In this document: positions 1-5,648 of the stretch, one piece after another | Layout: each line of letters starts with the position of its first letter | How positions within the stretch are numbered: position 1 is the first letter of the stretch | Origin: Lentisphaerota bacterium | Lineage (GTDB): Bacteria; Verrucomicrobiota; Lentisphaeria; Victivallales; GWF2-50-93 | Assembly: GCA_025360875.1 (NCBI GenBank) | Contig: JANYBI010000756.1 | Span: 1 to 7,052 of the forward strand | Direction of reading: 5' to 3' | DNA: 7,052 nucleotides | The notes under the pieces: generated by a model | Database searches by the model: none | Seen by the model: the letters and a program-made list of their open reading frames with translations, nothing else | Told to the model about the DNA's origin: nothing | Program-made: the position numbers and the translations under genes

Positions 1-63
1 TCGGACAAGTCCGCCGACTTATCCTCAATGCTTGACGGAAAGAAACCTGGCAAGGCCGCCTGA
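1..63 (+). CDS. C-terminal tail of an upstream gene (partial)
   Basis: The first reading frame is open from the window edge to a TGA at 61-63. It would give a 20-residue tail, SDKSADLSSMLDGKKPGKAA, rich in Lys, Ala, Asp and Ser, which looks like the disordered end of a cytoplasmic protein. The second frame also stays open to 101-103, so the choice of frame is not certain. The family cannot be recognised from so short a piece. The gene points the same way as the PcfJ-like gene, about 215 bases upstream of it, so the two need not share a transcript. Confidence 0.35.
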   Translation, partial: SDKSADLSSMLDGKKPGKAA

Positions 64-128
64 CTCGGCGACCACGCTCCGCTCATCCCTCAGCCTAAAA
101 TAAAGACTGACGCGTTACACAGATACAA

Positions 129-169
129 TCGATATCGAGGACGGAATACTGCCAGGACATAAAATGTCC
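129..169. promoter_or_regulatory. Small dyads in the spacer upstream of the PcfJ-like gene
   Basis: The 216-base spacer 64-279 holds no convincing gene. It contains a 10-bp perfect palindrome TCGATATCGA (129-138). It also contains a perfect 6-3-6 inverted repeat, GGACAT / AAA / ATGTCC (155-169), which extends to CCA/TGG across a one-base bulge. A CATAAT hexamer at 190-195 could be a -10 box, but no good -35 lies at the right distance. The dyads could be operator sites; nothing shows which protein would bind. Confidence 0.3.
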
Positions 170-262
170 ATGGGGCACAGATATAGTGGCATAATAGACG
201 TTTTAACATTTCTAATATCGAACCTGTATGTGGCTGGGAGACTGAAAGATTGAAACGTGAGT

Positions 263-267
263 AAGGA
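263..267 (+). promoter_or_regulatory. Shine-Dalgarno that decides the PcfJ-like start
   Basis: AAGGA at 263-267 directly abuts an ATG at 268-270, leaving no spacer, so that ATG cannot be served by it. The next in-frame ATG, at 280-282, is 12 bases away. That is a long but workable spacing, so 280 is preferred as the start. Confidence 0.55.
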
Positions 268-279
268 ATGACACCAATT

Positions 280-2046
280 ATGAAGACGAAATCTAAATTT
301 ACCCCCCCTGACAAACAGGGATTTACAGTCAAGGATGGCAAGCTATACGAATTCAACAAGGACTCGGTTGAAGTCACGCGTGCATGGCCGCCTGCAAGGT
401 ACTGCAAGACCAAGAAGAAACCTTTCTGGCGCTGCGCCCCCATCCACGAATCATCACTGAGACAACAGGCCCTGGAGTATTCAATAAGAAGGGAACAAGG
501 CCGGCCTGTCTCCATCGATGCCAAAATCAACATAGAAGATACCCCCTCCAAGAGGGAGAAAATTGAAAAGCTCAACGCCAAGCGCCGGAAATGGATTCCA
601 GCCATCGCGGCATTCTATGACTTAATCCCGCTTGAGGCCAGGGAGAAGATGTTCTGCAGGGACGACCACGCCTGGAACATTTGCTCGTTCTACGCGAGAT
701 GTCCCGGAGCCTCTGAGTTCATGAGGAATGCACCCGCAATCGGTTATATGCTCTCAAACTTCCCAGTATTCCGCAAGAAACTTTCAAAGAGATGGGAGGC
801 TGTGCGCCGAATCATGCCTAAGCCACGCCGGAAGATCCTTGCCTGGCTTGGATGGCCTGACAGCGAAGCCGTTGCCAAGCTACTGTCCAAGATCGAGTAC
901 GATGCCTGCTTTAACAAGGAATTGTTAATGCTCAGGGCACTGATAAGAAAAGAACCCGAAATCATAAAGCCTCTCTCTCATCTCAAGTCCATTGACTACA
1001 TTACTCTGGATATAATATTCAAAAGGAGCTATAGGTCGAAAGCCTCTTGGCGCTTCCTGAACGAGCTTTCTGAACTTTACCGTAATGCAGTCAAAGGCGA
1101 AGGTTCCGCCTACAACTCCTATAAGCTGTTCAAAGATACTCTTTTCATGGAACGACTGCTCATGGTCCAGAGAGGCCCTATACAATCTATAACCCATCTC
1201 AGGAAGAGGCATGACAGGGCGGTGGAGGATGCTAACAGACACGAGATTTCAGAAATGGACAAGTCGAAGCAATATCCTGTTCCGCCTGTTCCAGCGCCGC
1301 CTGCAACCGAAGACTTCGAGATCATCCCGCTCGATTCGCCTGTGAAGCTATACCTTGAAGCCCGGGAACAGCACAACTGCGTATTCTCGGTATACAATGA
1401 GAGTGTTCAGAACTCAAATGGGAATATCTACATCTACTCATTACGGAAGCCGGAAAGGGCGACTGTACTTGTTCGGTTTGACTATGAGAACAATACATTT
1501 TGGCCGGCGGAAGTAAAGGGGCCGATGAACACCGAAGTCTCCACGGAGACGATTTCAAAGCTCAGCTCATGGCTTAATGCATGTGGCTTGAAGTCCAAGT
1601 CCAGCGGAATCGACGACGTAGACATGACCGACCGGATATTGCCCGCATTCCCCTTGACCGTTCCTGGCGAGGATGGATTCCACATTAGCCATTTAAGTAC
1701 ACTCGCCAATCTGCTTGCGGAAATGAGAAGGTTTGGAGTTGAAGAGAATAAGGAACTGATCTCATTCATACTTAAGGGCCAGTTTTATATCTTCCTTATG
1801 GATGTACCGGAACTGGCGATGCTTCTGGTCAACAGGGGAAAAGGCGGGGCGTTTTCATATTCGGCGCGGAGGATGTATGGCGGTTCAGCTTTGAGGTATG
1901 AGACTGAAGCGAGGATTGACCAGTGGCTAGATGAAGCTGTTCTGCATAATCTAAGAAGAGGCGGACAAGGACAGATGAGCTTCGACTTCATGGAAATTAA
2001 GATTTCCGTTCAAATCGGGCAATTCCATGAGATAAAGGCTGGATGA
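280..2046 (+). CDS. PcfJ-like domain protein
   Basis: This is a 588-residue soluble protein with no signal peptide or membrane segment. Residues 1-330 are Lys/Arg-rich and mostly helical in character. A proline-rich linker (about 333-341) leads into a region matching the PcfJ-like family. Its marks are the REQHNC block (His365, Cys367), then NIYIYSLR, then ERATVLVRF, and then an acidic stretch before a Trp-Leu-Asn helix. PcfJ was named from the pcf conjugation operon of enterococcal plasmid pCF10. Homologues are common in mobile elements and prophages, and I know of no settled biochemical role. Residues 440-588 form a further helical part ending in QMSFDF (565-570), which resembles a sliding-clamp-binding peptide. 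The gene is followed after 57 bases by the PrsW-like gene and is probably co-transcribed with it. An in-frame ATG at 268 would add four residues, but the ribosome binding site argues against it. Family assignment is moderately sure; function is unknown. Confidence 0.75.
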   Translation: MKTKSKFTPPDKQGFTVKDGKLYEFNKDSVEVTRAWPPARYCKTKKKPFWRCAPIHESSLRQQALEYSIRREQGRPVSIDAKINIEDTPSKREKIEKLNAKRRKWIPAIAAFYDLIPLEAREKMFCRDDHAWNICSFYARCPGASEFMRNAPAIGYMLSNFPVFRKKLSKRWEAVRRIMPKPRRKILAWLGWPDSEAVAKLLSKIEYDACFNKELLMLRALIRKEPEIIKPLSHLKSIDYITLDIIFKRSYRSKASWRFLNELSELYRNAVKGEGSAYNSYKLFKDTLFMERLLMVQRGPIQSITHLRKRHDRAVEDANRHEISEMDKSKQYPVPPVPAPPATEDFEIIPLDSPVKLYLEAREQHNCVFSVYNESVQNSNGNIYIYSLRKPERATVLVRFDYENNTFWPAEVKGPMNTEVSTETISKLSSWLNACGLKSKSSGIDDVDMTDRILPAFPLTVPGEDGFHISHLSTLANLLAEMRRFGVEENKELISFILKGQFYIFLMDVPELAMLLVNRGKGGAFSYSARRMYGGSALRYETEARIDQWLDEAVLHNLRRGGQGQMSFDFMEIKISVQIGQFHEIKAG

Positions 2047-2103
2047 TTTATGTGAAATATTACGACAAACCAAAATTAATTCATAATTCCTGAAAGGAGC
2101 ATC

Positions 2104-2835
2104 ATGTTTGATTCACCCGACTTTCTCTATACGCTGTTTGGAACGCTTATACCATCGTTCCTCTATGCCGTAGCGCTATGGCTCTTTGCTCCAATACGAC
2201 CGAAACTCCTAGCGATGTCATTGCTATTCCTGGCCGGCGGAGTTCTGATCGCTCCATGCTATATGGCCGAATACGCGCTGGATATCGTATTCCCGTGGGG
2301 TTCGTCCGGCCATCTGACGTGGAACATCCTTCCATCGGCAATTCTTGAGGAAGGCGCTAAACTCTTGTGCCTTGCCCTCGCATTCCGCATGCTCATCGAA
2401 CGATCTGACCGCTGGCAATATTTCTTCACGTCCGGATTCGTCCTCGGTTCAGGATTCATGTTCATGGAGAACTTCGTATGCATGGTTGAATACGGTGACA
2501 TATATGGACTGCTGGAAAACAGGACCTGGGTAGTGGAGATGACGGATCCCCTGTTTGGAGGAATTGCCGGAATCGGACTGTTCCTCATCTTGAAGAAGAG
2601 ATGGCTCCTGTCATCGTTGTTCATCCTTCCGCCTATCGCATTCCATTTCTGCCACAACTTAGGAGTCATTGTCCTTGGCGGTGTGCCATGGTGGCCGCTC
2701 TACTTTCTGGGATATGTTTCCATACTCCTGGTCTTCGCCTGGGAATATCTGTGCATATCCTCGGAAGCGGAAAGTCCAATTGAGAAACCAATTCTTGCCG
2801 GTAATGCAAGCCTGAGATTCCTCAGGAGGATGTGA
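2104..2835 (+). CDS. PrsW-family intramembrane metalloprotease
   Basis: This 243-residue polytopic inner-membrane protein has about seven hydrophobic segments: near residues 7-27, 33-52, 75-95, 107-127, 147-162, 168-192 and 197-217. Three motifs inside the membrane match the PrsW family. They are EEGAK (Glu82, Glu83, Lys86), the FMFMENF block (Glu122, Asn123), and FHFCHN (His181, His184, Asn185). Together these are the expected metal-binding and catalytic Glu/His residues, so the enzyme looks active. B. subtilis PrsW makes the site-1 cut in the anti-sigma factor RsiW; many homologues have no known substrate. A strong Shine-Dalgarno, AAAGGAG (2093-2099), sits 4 bases before the ATG. The gene lies 57 bases after the PcfJ-like gene, and its 3' end faces a sigma-like gene across a shared hairpin terminator. 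No recognisable anti-sigma gene is visible here, so the substrate is open. A CPBP-type protease is less likely, because the EExxK-EN-H order fits PrsW. Confidence 0.82.
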   Translation: MFDSPDFLYTLFGTLIPSFLYAVALWLFAPIRPKLLAMSLLFLAGGVLIAPCYMAEYALDIVFPWGSSGHLTWNILPSAILEEGAKLLCLALAFRMLIERSDRWQYFFTSGFVLGSGFMFMENFVCMVEYGDIYGLLENRTWVVEMTDPLFGGIAGIGLFLILKKRWLLSSLFILPPIAFHFCHNLGVIVLGGVPWWPLYFLGYVSILLVFAWEYLCISSEAESPIEKPILAGNASLRFLRRM

Positions 2836-2850
2836 ATTTAACTGATAAGT

Positions 2851-2881
2851 AAAAAAGAGCCGGCTTTTACACCGGCCCTTT
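2851..2881. terminator. Hairpin terminator between convergent genes, stronger on the minus strand
   Basis: The arms 2854-2863 (AAAGAGCCGG) and 2872-2881 (CCGGCCCTTT) form a 10-position stem with one A-C mismatch around an 8-base loop. Six A's at 2851-2856 become a U-tract in minus-strand RNA, giving an intrinsic terminator for the sigma-like gene that stops at 2889. On the plus strand only TTTGTTG follows, so it may work less well for the PrsW-like gene ending at 2835. Confidence 0.8.
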
Positions 2882-2888
2882 GTTGATA

Positions 2889-3602
2889 TTATCCGAACAT
2901 GGCCTGCGCCATATGCGAATGTTCCATGTCATCATCTATCTTATCGAGTTTCATGTGCTTCCACGCGTTCTTTTCGCGCAGGCACCGGACATCGCGCTCC
3001 CACACCGATTCCTGGCCGGCATCTACAAGGATCGAATCTCCCATGAACGCCTTGATATCCTGGGCGATCTCGCGCTTCAACTGGACTATCCTTGACGCCG
3101 ACACCGAGAACAGACTTGCGATATCGCCGCTGCCGAAGCCCAGCATCATCTCCTCTACGATGCGGCGTTTACGGACATCTAGAGTGTCAAGGAAGGCTTG
3201 CCAGTCAATGGCACGGAGCACTTTCGCTGCCGTGTCTTCTCTCTTAGATTCTATGGCATCTCCTACGGTAAGGTCATCCTCATCGCAGACCGGCTCCTGC
3301 ATGGAGCATACTGAACCTTCATGATCCATCTGGAAGCCGGGGCTCATGACATCACTGCGTATGTCTCCATAGGAACGTCTGCCAGACTTCGTGCGTTGAA
3401 TGCTGTAATACGCGATGCTGTGAGGAAGCGGCTCCTTACCGGCCTTTTCCATGGCTTCGAGCATCTCGGCTGCGGAAGCAGTGGCATCCTGCACCAGTTC
3501 CTCATGATCTTCGCTGCCCATAGGTCTTGCAGTTTTGGGGATCGTATTTCTGATGATCGGGTAGATTTCCTTCTCCAACATCAATGCGGCTGATGGACTC
3601 AT
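2889..3602 (-). CDS. Divergent sigma-70-like protein
   Basis: This is a 237-residue soluble protein starting from the ATG at 3602-3600. Residues about 30-50 (SEDHEELVQDATASAAEML) resemble the sigma region 2 helix of ECF-type factors, which often has an ED-L-V-Q-D core. An IAYYSIQRTKSGRRS stretch follows at about 63-77. After an acidic linker, residues 145-180 resemble sigma region 4: RKRRIVEEMMLGFGSGDIA, then a turn, then SVSASRIVQLKREIA as the recognition helix. A charged tail of about 50 residues follows. Such a protein would direct RNA polymerase to element-specific promoters or act as a DNA-binding regulator. A phage-type regulator with a sigma-4-like helix-turn-helix is the main alternative. 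A GTG at 3611 is also in frame, but it lies inside the AAAGGTGA Shine-Dalgarno (3615-3608), which is 8 bases from the ATG; so 3602 is chosen. The long repeat-rich leader suggests tight control. Confidence 0.65.
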   Translation of the reverse strand: MSPSAALMLEKEIYPIIRNTIPKTARPMGSEDHEELVQDATASAAEMLEAMEKAGKEPLPHSIAYYSIQRTKSGRRSYGDIRSDVMSPGFQMDHEGSVCSMQEPVCDEDDLTVGDAIESKREDTAAKVLRAIDWQAFLDTLDVRKRRIVEEMMLGFGSGDIASLFSVSASRIVQLKREIAQDIKAFMGDSILVDAGQESVWERDVRCLREKNAWKHMKLDKIDDDMEHSHMAQAMFG

Positions 3603-3605
3603 TTT

Positions 3606-3636
3606 GGTCACCTTTATTTTTTAGTTATTGGTGACC
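3606..3636 (-). promoter_or_regulatory. Inverted repeat covering the Shine-Dalgarno of the sigma-like gene
   Basis: GGTCACC (3606-3612 on the plus strand) and GGTGACC (3630-3636) are a perfect 7-bp inverted repeat with a 17-base spacer. In the minus-strand transcript the 3' arm is the core of the Shine-Dalgarno AAAGGTGA, so folding would hide it and block translation. As DNA it could equally be an operator overlapping the start region. Confidence 0.5.
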
Positions 3637-3668
3637 GTAACGGCCACCGGTTGATACGGCGGCCGTAT
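3630..3668 (-). promoter_or_regulatory. Alternative stems upstream of the SD-masking repeat
   Basis: In the minus-strand RNA, GGTGGCCG (3648-3641) can pair with CGGTCACC (3637-3630) over a 3-base UUA loop, as 8 pairs including one G-U. The same upstream strand extended by a base, GGTGGCCGT (3648-3640), can instead pair with ACGGCCGCC (3666-3658), as 9 pairs with one G-U around a 9-base loop. The latter lies in a perfect 7-1-7 DNA palindrome, ATACGGC-G-GCCGTAT (3654-3668). These pairings exclude each other and compete with the SD-masking stem. Confidence 0.4.
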
Positions 3669-3679
3669 AAACGACCCGT

Positions 3680-3719
3680 TTGATGGACATCAAGCTCTCA
3701 GCTGTTCGGTACTGAGAGC
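3680..3719. repeat. Two adjoining inverted repeats in the sigma-like leader
   Basis: TTGATG-GA-CATCAA (3680-3693) is a perfect 6-2-6 palindrome. It directly abuts GCTCTCAG (3694-3701), whose reverse complement CTGAGAGC lies at 3712-3719 across a 10-base loop. No U-tract follows on either strand, so neither is a standard terminator. They may be operator dyads or RNA stems at the start of the minus-strand leader. Confidence 0.5.
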
Positions 3720-3734
3720 GAAATAGCCATATTT

Positions 3735-3763
3735 ATTATAACATCTTTATTACCAATATTTAA
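3735..3763 (-). promoter_or_regulatory. Promoter for the sigma-like gene
   Basis: The minus strand carries a perfect TATAAT (3740-3735), preceded by TG and one base, which makes an extended -10. TTAAAT (3763-3758) sits 17 bases further up as a weak -35, with 3 of 6 consensus matches. Transcription would begin near 3728 and give a leader of about 125 bases before the ATG at 3602. Confidence 0.55.
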
Positions 3764-3862
3764 CAGTATATTAATTCTTGCAGAAGCGTATGAACTTGAT
3801 ATCGTATGCGGGACGGATATGTCAATAAGAAGGCTATAAAATCAAAGCCGACACAGGTGTGA

Positions 3863-3899
3863 TTTGCGATAAACTATGGAAATCGTAGTAAAACGCAAA
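3863..3899. repeat. Symmetric composite dyad in the intergenic region
   Basis: The outer arms TTTGCG (3863-3868) and CGCAAA (3894-3899) flank equal 4-base A-rich gaps. Inner arms ACTA (3873-3876) and TAGT (3886-3889) surround a 9-base centre. The symmetry suggests a protein-binding site between the divergent sigma-like and abiE units. The rest of the gene-free stretch 3612-3973, outside the elements listed separately, is AT-rich with no credible ORF. Confidence 0.25.
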
Positions 3900-3921
3900 C
3901 AGGGAAATATCTAAACTCTTC

Positions 3922-3951
3922 TTGAATTTATCAGTAATTTATGTTTGCAAT
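3922..3951 (+). promoter_or_regulatory. Candidate promoter of the abiE operon
   Basis: TTGAAT (3922-3927) and TGCAAT (3946-3951) each match 4 of 6 consensus bases and are 18 bases apart. Transcription would start near 3958, inside the first inverted repeat, where a bound repressor would block it. The boxes are weak, so this is tentative. Confidence 0.35.
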
Positions 3952-3953
3952 AA

Positions 3954-3988
3954 GTGCCATATAGTGGCACCTTATGCATACTATAAGG
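3954..3988 (+). promoter_or_regulatory. Two adjoining inverted repeats before abiEi: likely AbiEi operator
   Basis: The first repeat is GTGCCA (3954-3959) / TGGCAC (3965-3970) with a 5-base spacer. The second is CCTTAT (3970-3975) / ATAAGG (3983-3988) with a 7-base spacer, centred near the palindrome TATGCATA (3973-3980). They share one base. Studied AbiEi proteins bind two inverted repeats upstream of their operon and repress it, so this pair is the natural operator. The right arm of the second repeat overlaps the Shine-Dalgarno AAGGA (3985-3989). Confidence 0.6.
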
Positions 3989-3994
3989 ATAACA

Positions 3995-4822
3995 ATGAAT
4001 CTAATGGGTAAATCAACAAGTCACAGTCCGATGCGCCTTGATGAATGGGTTGACTCAAAGCAATCCAGGGGACTTTATGTCTTCACCCGCGAAGAGGCAT
4101 TGACCGAATTGAAACTCTCCCCTAACGCCTTTAAAAAGGCGGTGGCGCGCCTTTTATTGAAAAAAAGAGTTGCCAGGCCATCCCGCGGATTCTACGTGAT
4201 AGTTCCAGTGGAATATGTTGTCAATGGAATACTGCCTCCTGAATGGTTTATTGATGATCTGATGAAGTATCTGGAGAAGGATTACTATGTCGGAGTTCTT
4301 TCTGCCGCACAATATCACGGCGCCGCGCATCAGCGTCCGACAGCATACCATATAGTCGCTTCAGGGAGGGGACTCAGGAAGATAGTCTGCCGCAACCTGG
4401 CAATACGCTTTTTCTGGAAAAAGAACCTCGTGGGTACGGATATCCAGAAGATCAAAGGACCTATAGGACAACTGCCTGTCTCGACACCTGAAGAGACTGC
4501 ATTCGACCTTCTGAGGTATTCCTCCGGCATAGGAGGCCTTGACAGAGTCTTGACGGTTCTCCAGGAGCTCGGGGAAAAACTCGATCCTGCCGCACTTCTG
4601 AAGGCTGCAAAGAAGGATAATTGCATGGCTTATGCCCAGAGGCTTGGATTTCTCATTGACAACACAGCCTTCAAAAAGAAATCAGCCATGCTTTCTGAAT
4701 GGGTGGCTAAGGAGAATCCAAGGTTCGTCAAGCTTCATCCTGCCTTGCCGCAGGGTGGTGCAAAAAGAAATAAGAAATGGAATATCTGGATGAATATTGA
4801 ACTGGAAGGAGACTTGCTGTGA
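3995..4822 (+). CDS. abiEi: AbiEi family antitoxin of a type IV toxin-antitoxin system
   Basis: This is a 275-residue cytoplasmic protein. An N-terminal winged helix (about 14-70) contains the segment LSPNAFKKAVARLLLKKRVA, followed by the wing SRGFYVIVP. The antitoxin core follows, with the family-typical blocks YYVGVLSAAQYHGAAHQRP (98-116), VSTPEETAFDLLRY (162-175) and LGFLIDNTAF (217-226), and a Lys-rich tail. AbiEi represses its own operon through the winged helix and neutralises AbiEii without forming a stable complex, which defines type IV. The ATG at 3995 is chosen because AAGGA (3985-3989) lies 5 bases before it. An in-frame ATG at 3974 would add seven residues but falls inside the operator. 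The stop codon overlaps the toxin start. The length of about 275 fits the longer AbiEi subgroup (COG5340-like). Confidence 0.92.
   Translation: MNLMGKSTSHSPMRLDEWVDSKQSRGLYVFTREEALTELKLSPNAFKKAVARLLLKKRVARPSRGFYVIVPVEYVVNGILPPEWFIDDLMKYLEKDYYVGVLSAAQYHGAAHQRPTAYHIVASGRGLRKIVCRNLAIRFFWKKNLVGTDIQKIKGPIGQLPVSTPEETAFDLLRYSSGIGGLDRVLTVLQELGEKLDPAALLKAAKKDNCMAYAQRLGFLIDNTAFKKKSAMLSEWVAKENPRFVKLHPALPQGGAKRNKKWNIWMNIELEGDLL
4806..4811 (+). promoter_or_regulatory. Shine-Dalgarno supporting the GTG start of abiEii
   Basis: AAGGAG, 7 bases before the GTG at 4819, lies inside the end of abiEi. It supports a non-ATG start that overlaps the abiEi stop by four bases (GTGA), implying coupled translation of antitoxin and toxin. 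Confidence 0.75.
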
Positions 4823-5622
4823 TATTGAATAACATAGTAACCGAATGGAGAACTACTCACGCTCCATGGAACACGTCGGCCATGGTCGAACAGGACCTGA
4901 TCATAAGCAGGGCCGTTGTGGAGATATTCTCCCATCCACTGCTTGCGGAGCATCTGGCATTCCGTGGAGGAACGGCACTGCACAAGATTTTCCTTCTCCC
5001 TTCTGCAAGGTATTCCGAAGACATCGATCTTGTTCAAGTCGTAGGAGGGCCAATAGGTCCAGTATTTGACGCCCTCCACGAAAAGCTGACACCCTGGCTC
5101 GGCAAGCCCCAGCGCAAACAAGGGCCTGGCGTTGTGAATCTGACATACAGGTTTCAGTCAGAAGACTCGCCATCAGTTACTCTGCGTTTGAAGGTTGAAA
5201 TTAACTCAAGGGAACATTTCACGGTACTTGGAGTCCAGAAAATACCTTTTGCAGTAAACTCGCGATGGTTTGACGGCAAATGTGAAATCTCAACATACCA
5301 GTTGGAGGAGCTGCTTGGCACAAAAATGAGAGCTCTGTATCAGCGCCGAAAAGGCAGGGACCTATTTGACCTGTGGCTCGGTCTTACCAAAGGCAAGGCA
5401 GATCCGGAAACCATTGTAAAGTGCTTCAAAAGCTATATGGAGGCGTCAGGGCTGAGAGTCTCGGCAAAGGAATACCGCATGAACATGGAGGCGAAGATCA
5501 ATCTCCCCGAATTCAGAAGCGACACCGAGGACCTCTTGCGCGCAGGGGTGGAATACCCAATAGATGAAGCATACGATCTTTTTGACAGGGAAGTCCTGTC
5601 CATACTTGAACGGAAGAAGTGA
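4819..5622 (+). CDS. abiEii: AbiEii/AbiGii family nucleotidyltransferase toxin
   Basis: This 267-residue cytoplasmic protein has all hallmark motifs of the AbiEii nucleotidyltransferases (DNA polymerase beta-like fold). Motif I is FRGGTALHKIF followed by SEDIDL, with metal-binding Asp68 and Asp70. Motif II is LKVEIN, with Lys125 and Glu127. Motif III is LEELLGTKMRALYQRRKGR (Lys169, Arg177) running into DLFDLW (Asp181, Asp184). It therefore looks catalytically intact. Characterised AbiEii proteins bind GTP and halt growth; relatives such as mycobacterial MenT3 add nucleotides to the 3' CCA end of tRNA. The target here is unknown. The gene starts with GTG, overlaps abiEi by four bases, and is followed 26 bases later by an RNase Z-like gene. 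Together they could act as an abortive-infection or element-maintenance module. Confidence 0.93.
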   Translation: MILNNIVTEWRTTHAPWNTSAMVEQDLIISRAVVEIFSHPLLAEHLAFRGGTALHKIFLLPSARYSEDIDLVQVVGGPIGPVFDALHEKLTPWLGKPQRKQGPGVVNLTYRFQSEDSPSVTLRLKVEINSREHFTVLGVQKIPFAVNSRWFDGKCEISTYQLEELLGTKMRALYQRRKGRDLFDLWLGLTKGKADPETIVKCFKSYMEASGLRVSAKEYRMNMEAKINLPEFRSDTEDLLRAGVEYPIDEAYDLFDREVLSILERKK

Positions 5623-5648
5623 TCCCATTTTAGCTGTAGGGGGCGAAC

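Noticed and set aside
90..605. Minus-strand open frame of 171 codons over the upstream spacer and the start of the PcfJ-like gene
   Set aside because: Most of it lies antisense to the PcfJ-like coding region, its composition is not protein-like, and no family motif is visible.
2060..2087. Separate promoter for the PrsW-like gene (TTACGA, 16 bases, CATAAT)
   Set aside because: The -35 matches only 3 of 6 bases; a short same-strand gap makes co-transcription the simpler reading.
2259..2669. Minus-strand open frame of 136 codons
   Set aside because: It is antisense to the PrsW-like gene, whose membrane segments and catalytic motifs are clear on the plus strand.
2899..3324. Plus-strand open frame of 141 codons
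   Set aside because: It is antisense to the sigma-like gene, is Ser/Arg-rich as typical for a shadow frame, and lacks any motif.
3609..3611. GTG as start of the sigma-like gene
   Set aside because: It is part of the Shine-Dalgarno AAAGGTGA that serves the ATG at 3602 with ideal spacing.
3694..3719. Hairpin as intrinsic terminator
   Set aside because: The stem is good, but no T-tract follows on either strand, and it lies just downstream of a strong minus-strand promoter.
3769..3780. TATTAATTCTTG, repeated at 6642-6653
   Set aside because: It is an AT-rich 12-base match between AT-rich spacers with no dyad or shared context; probably chance.
4735..5121. Minus-strand open frame across the abiEi/abiEii junction
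   Set aside because: It overlaps the conserved nucleotidyltransferase motif I in antisense and has no supporting signal.
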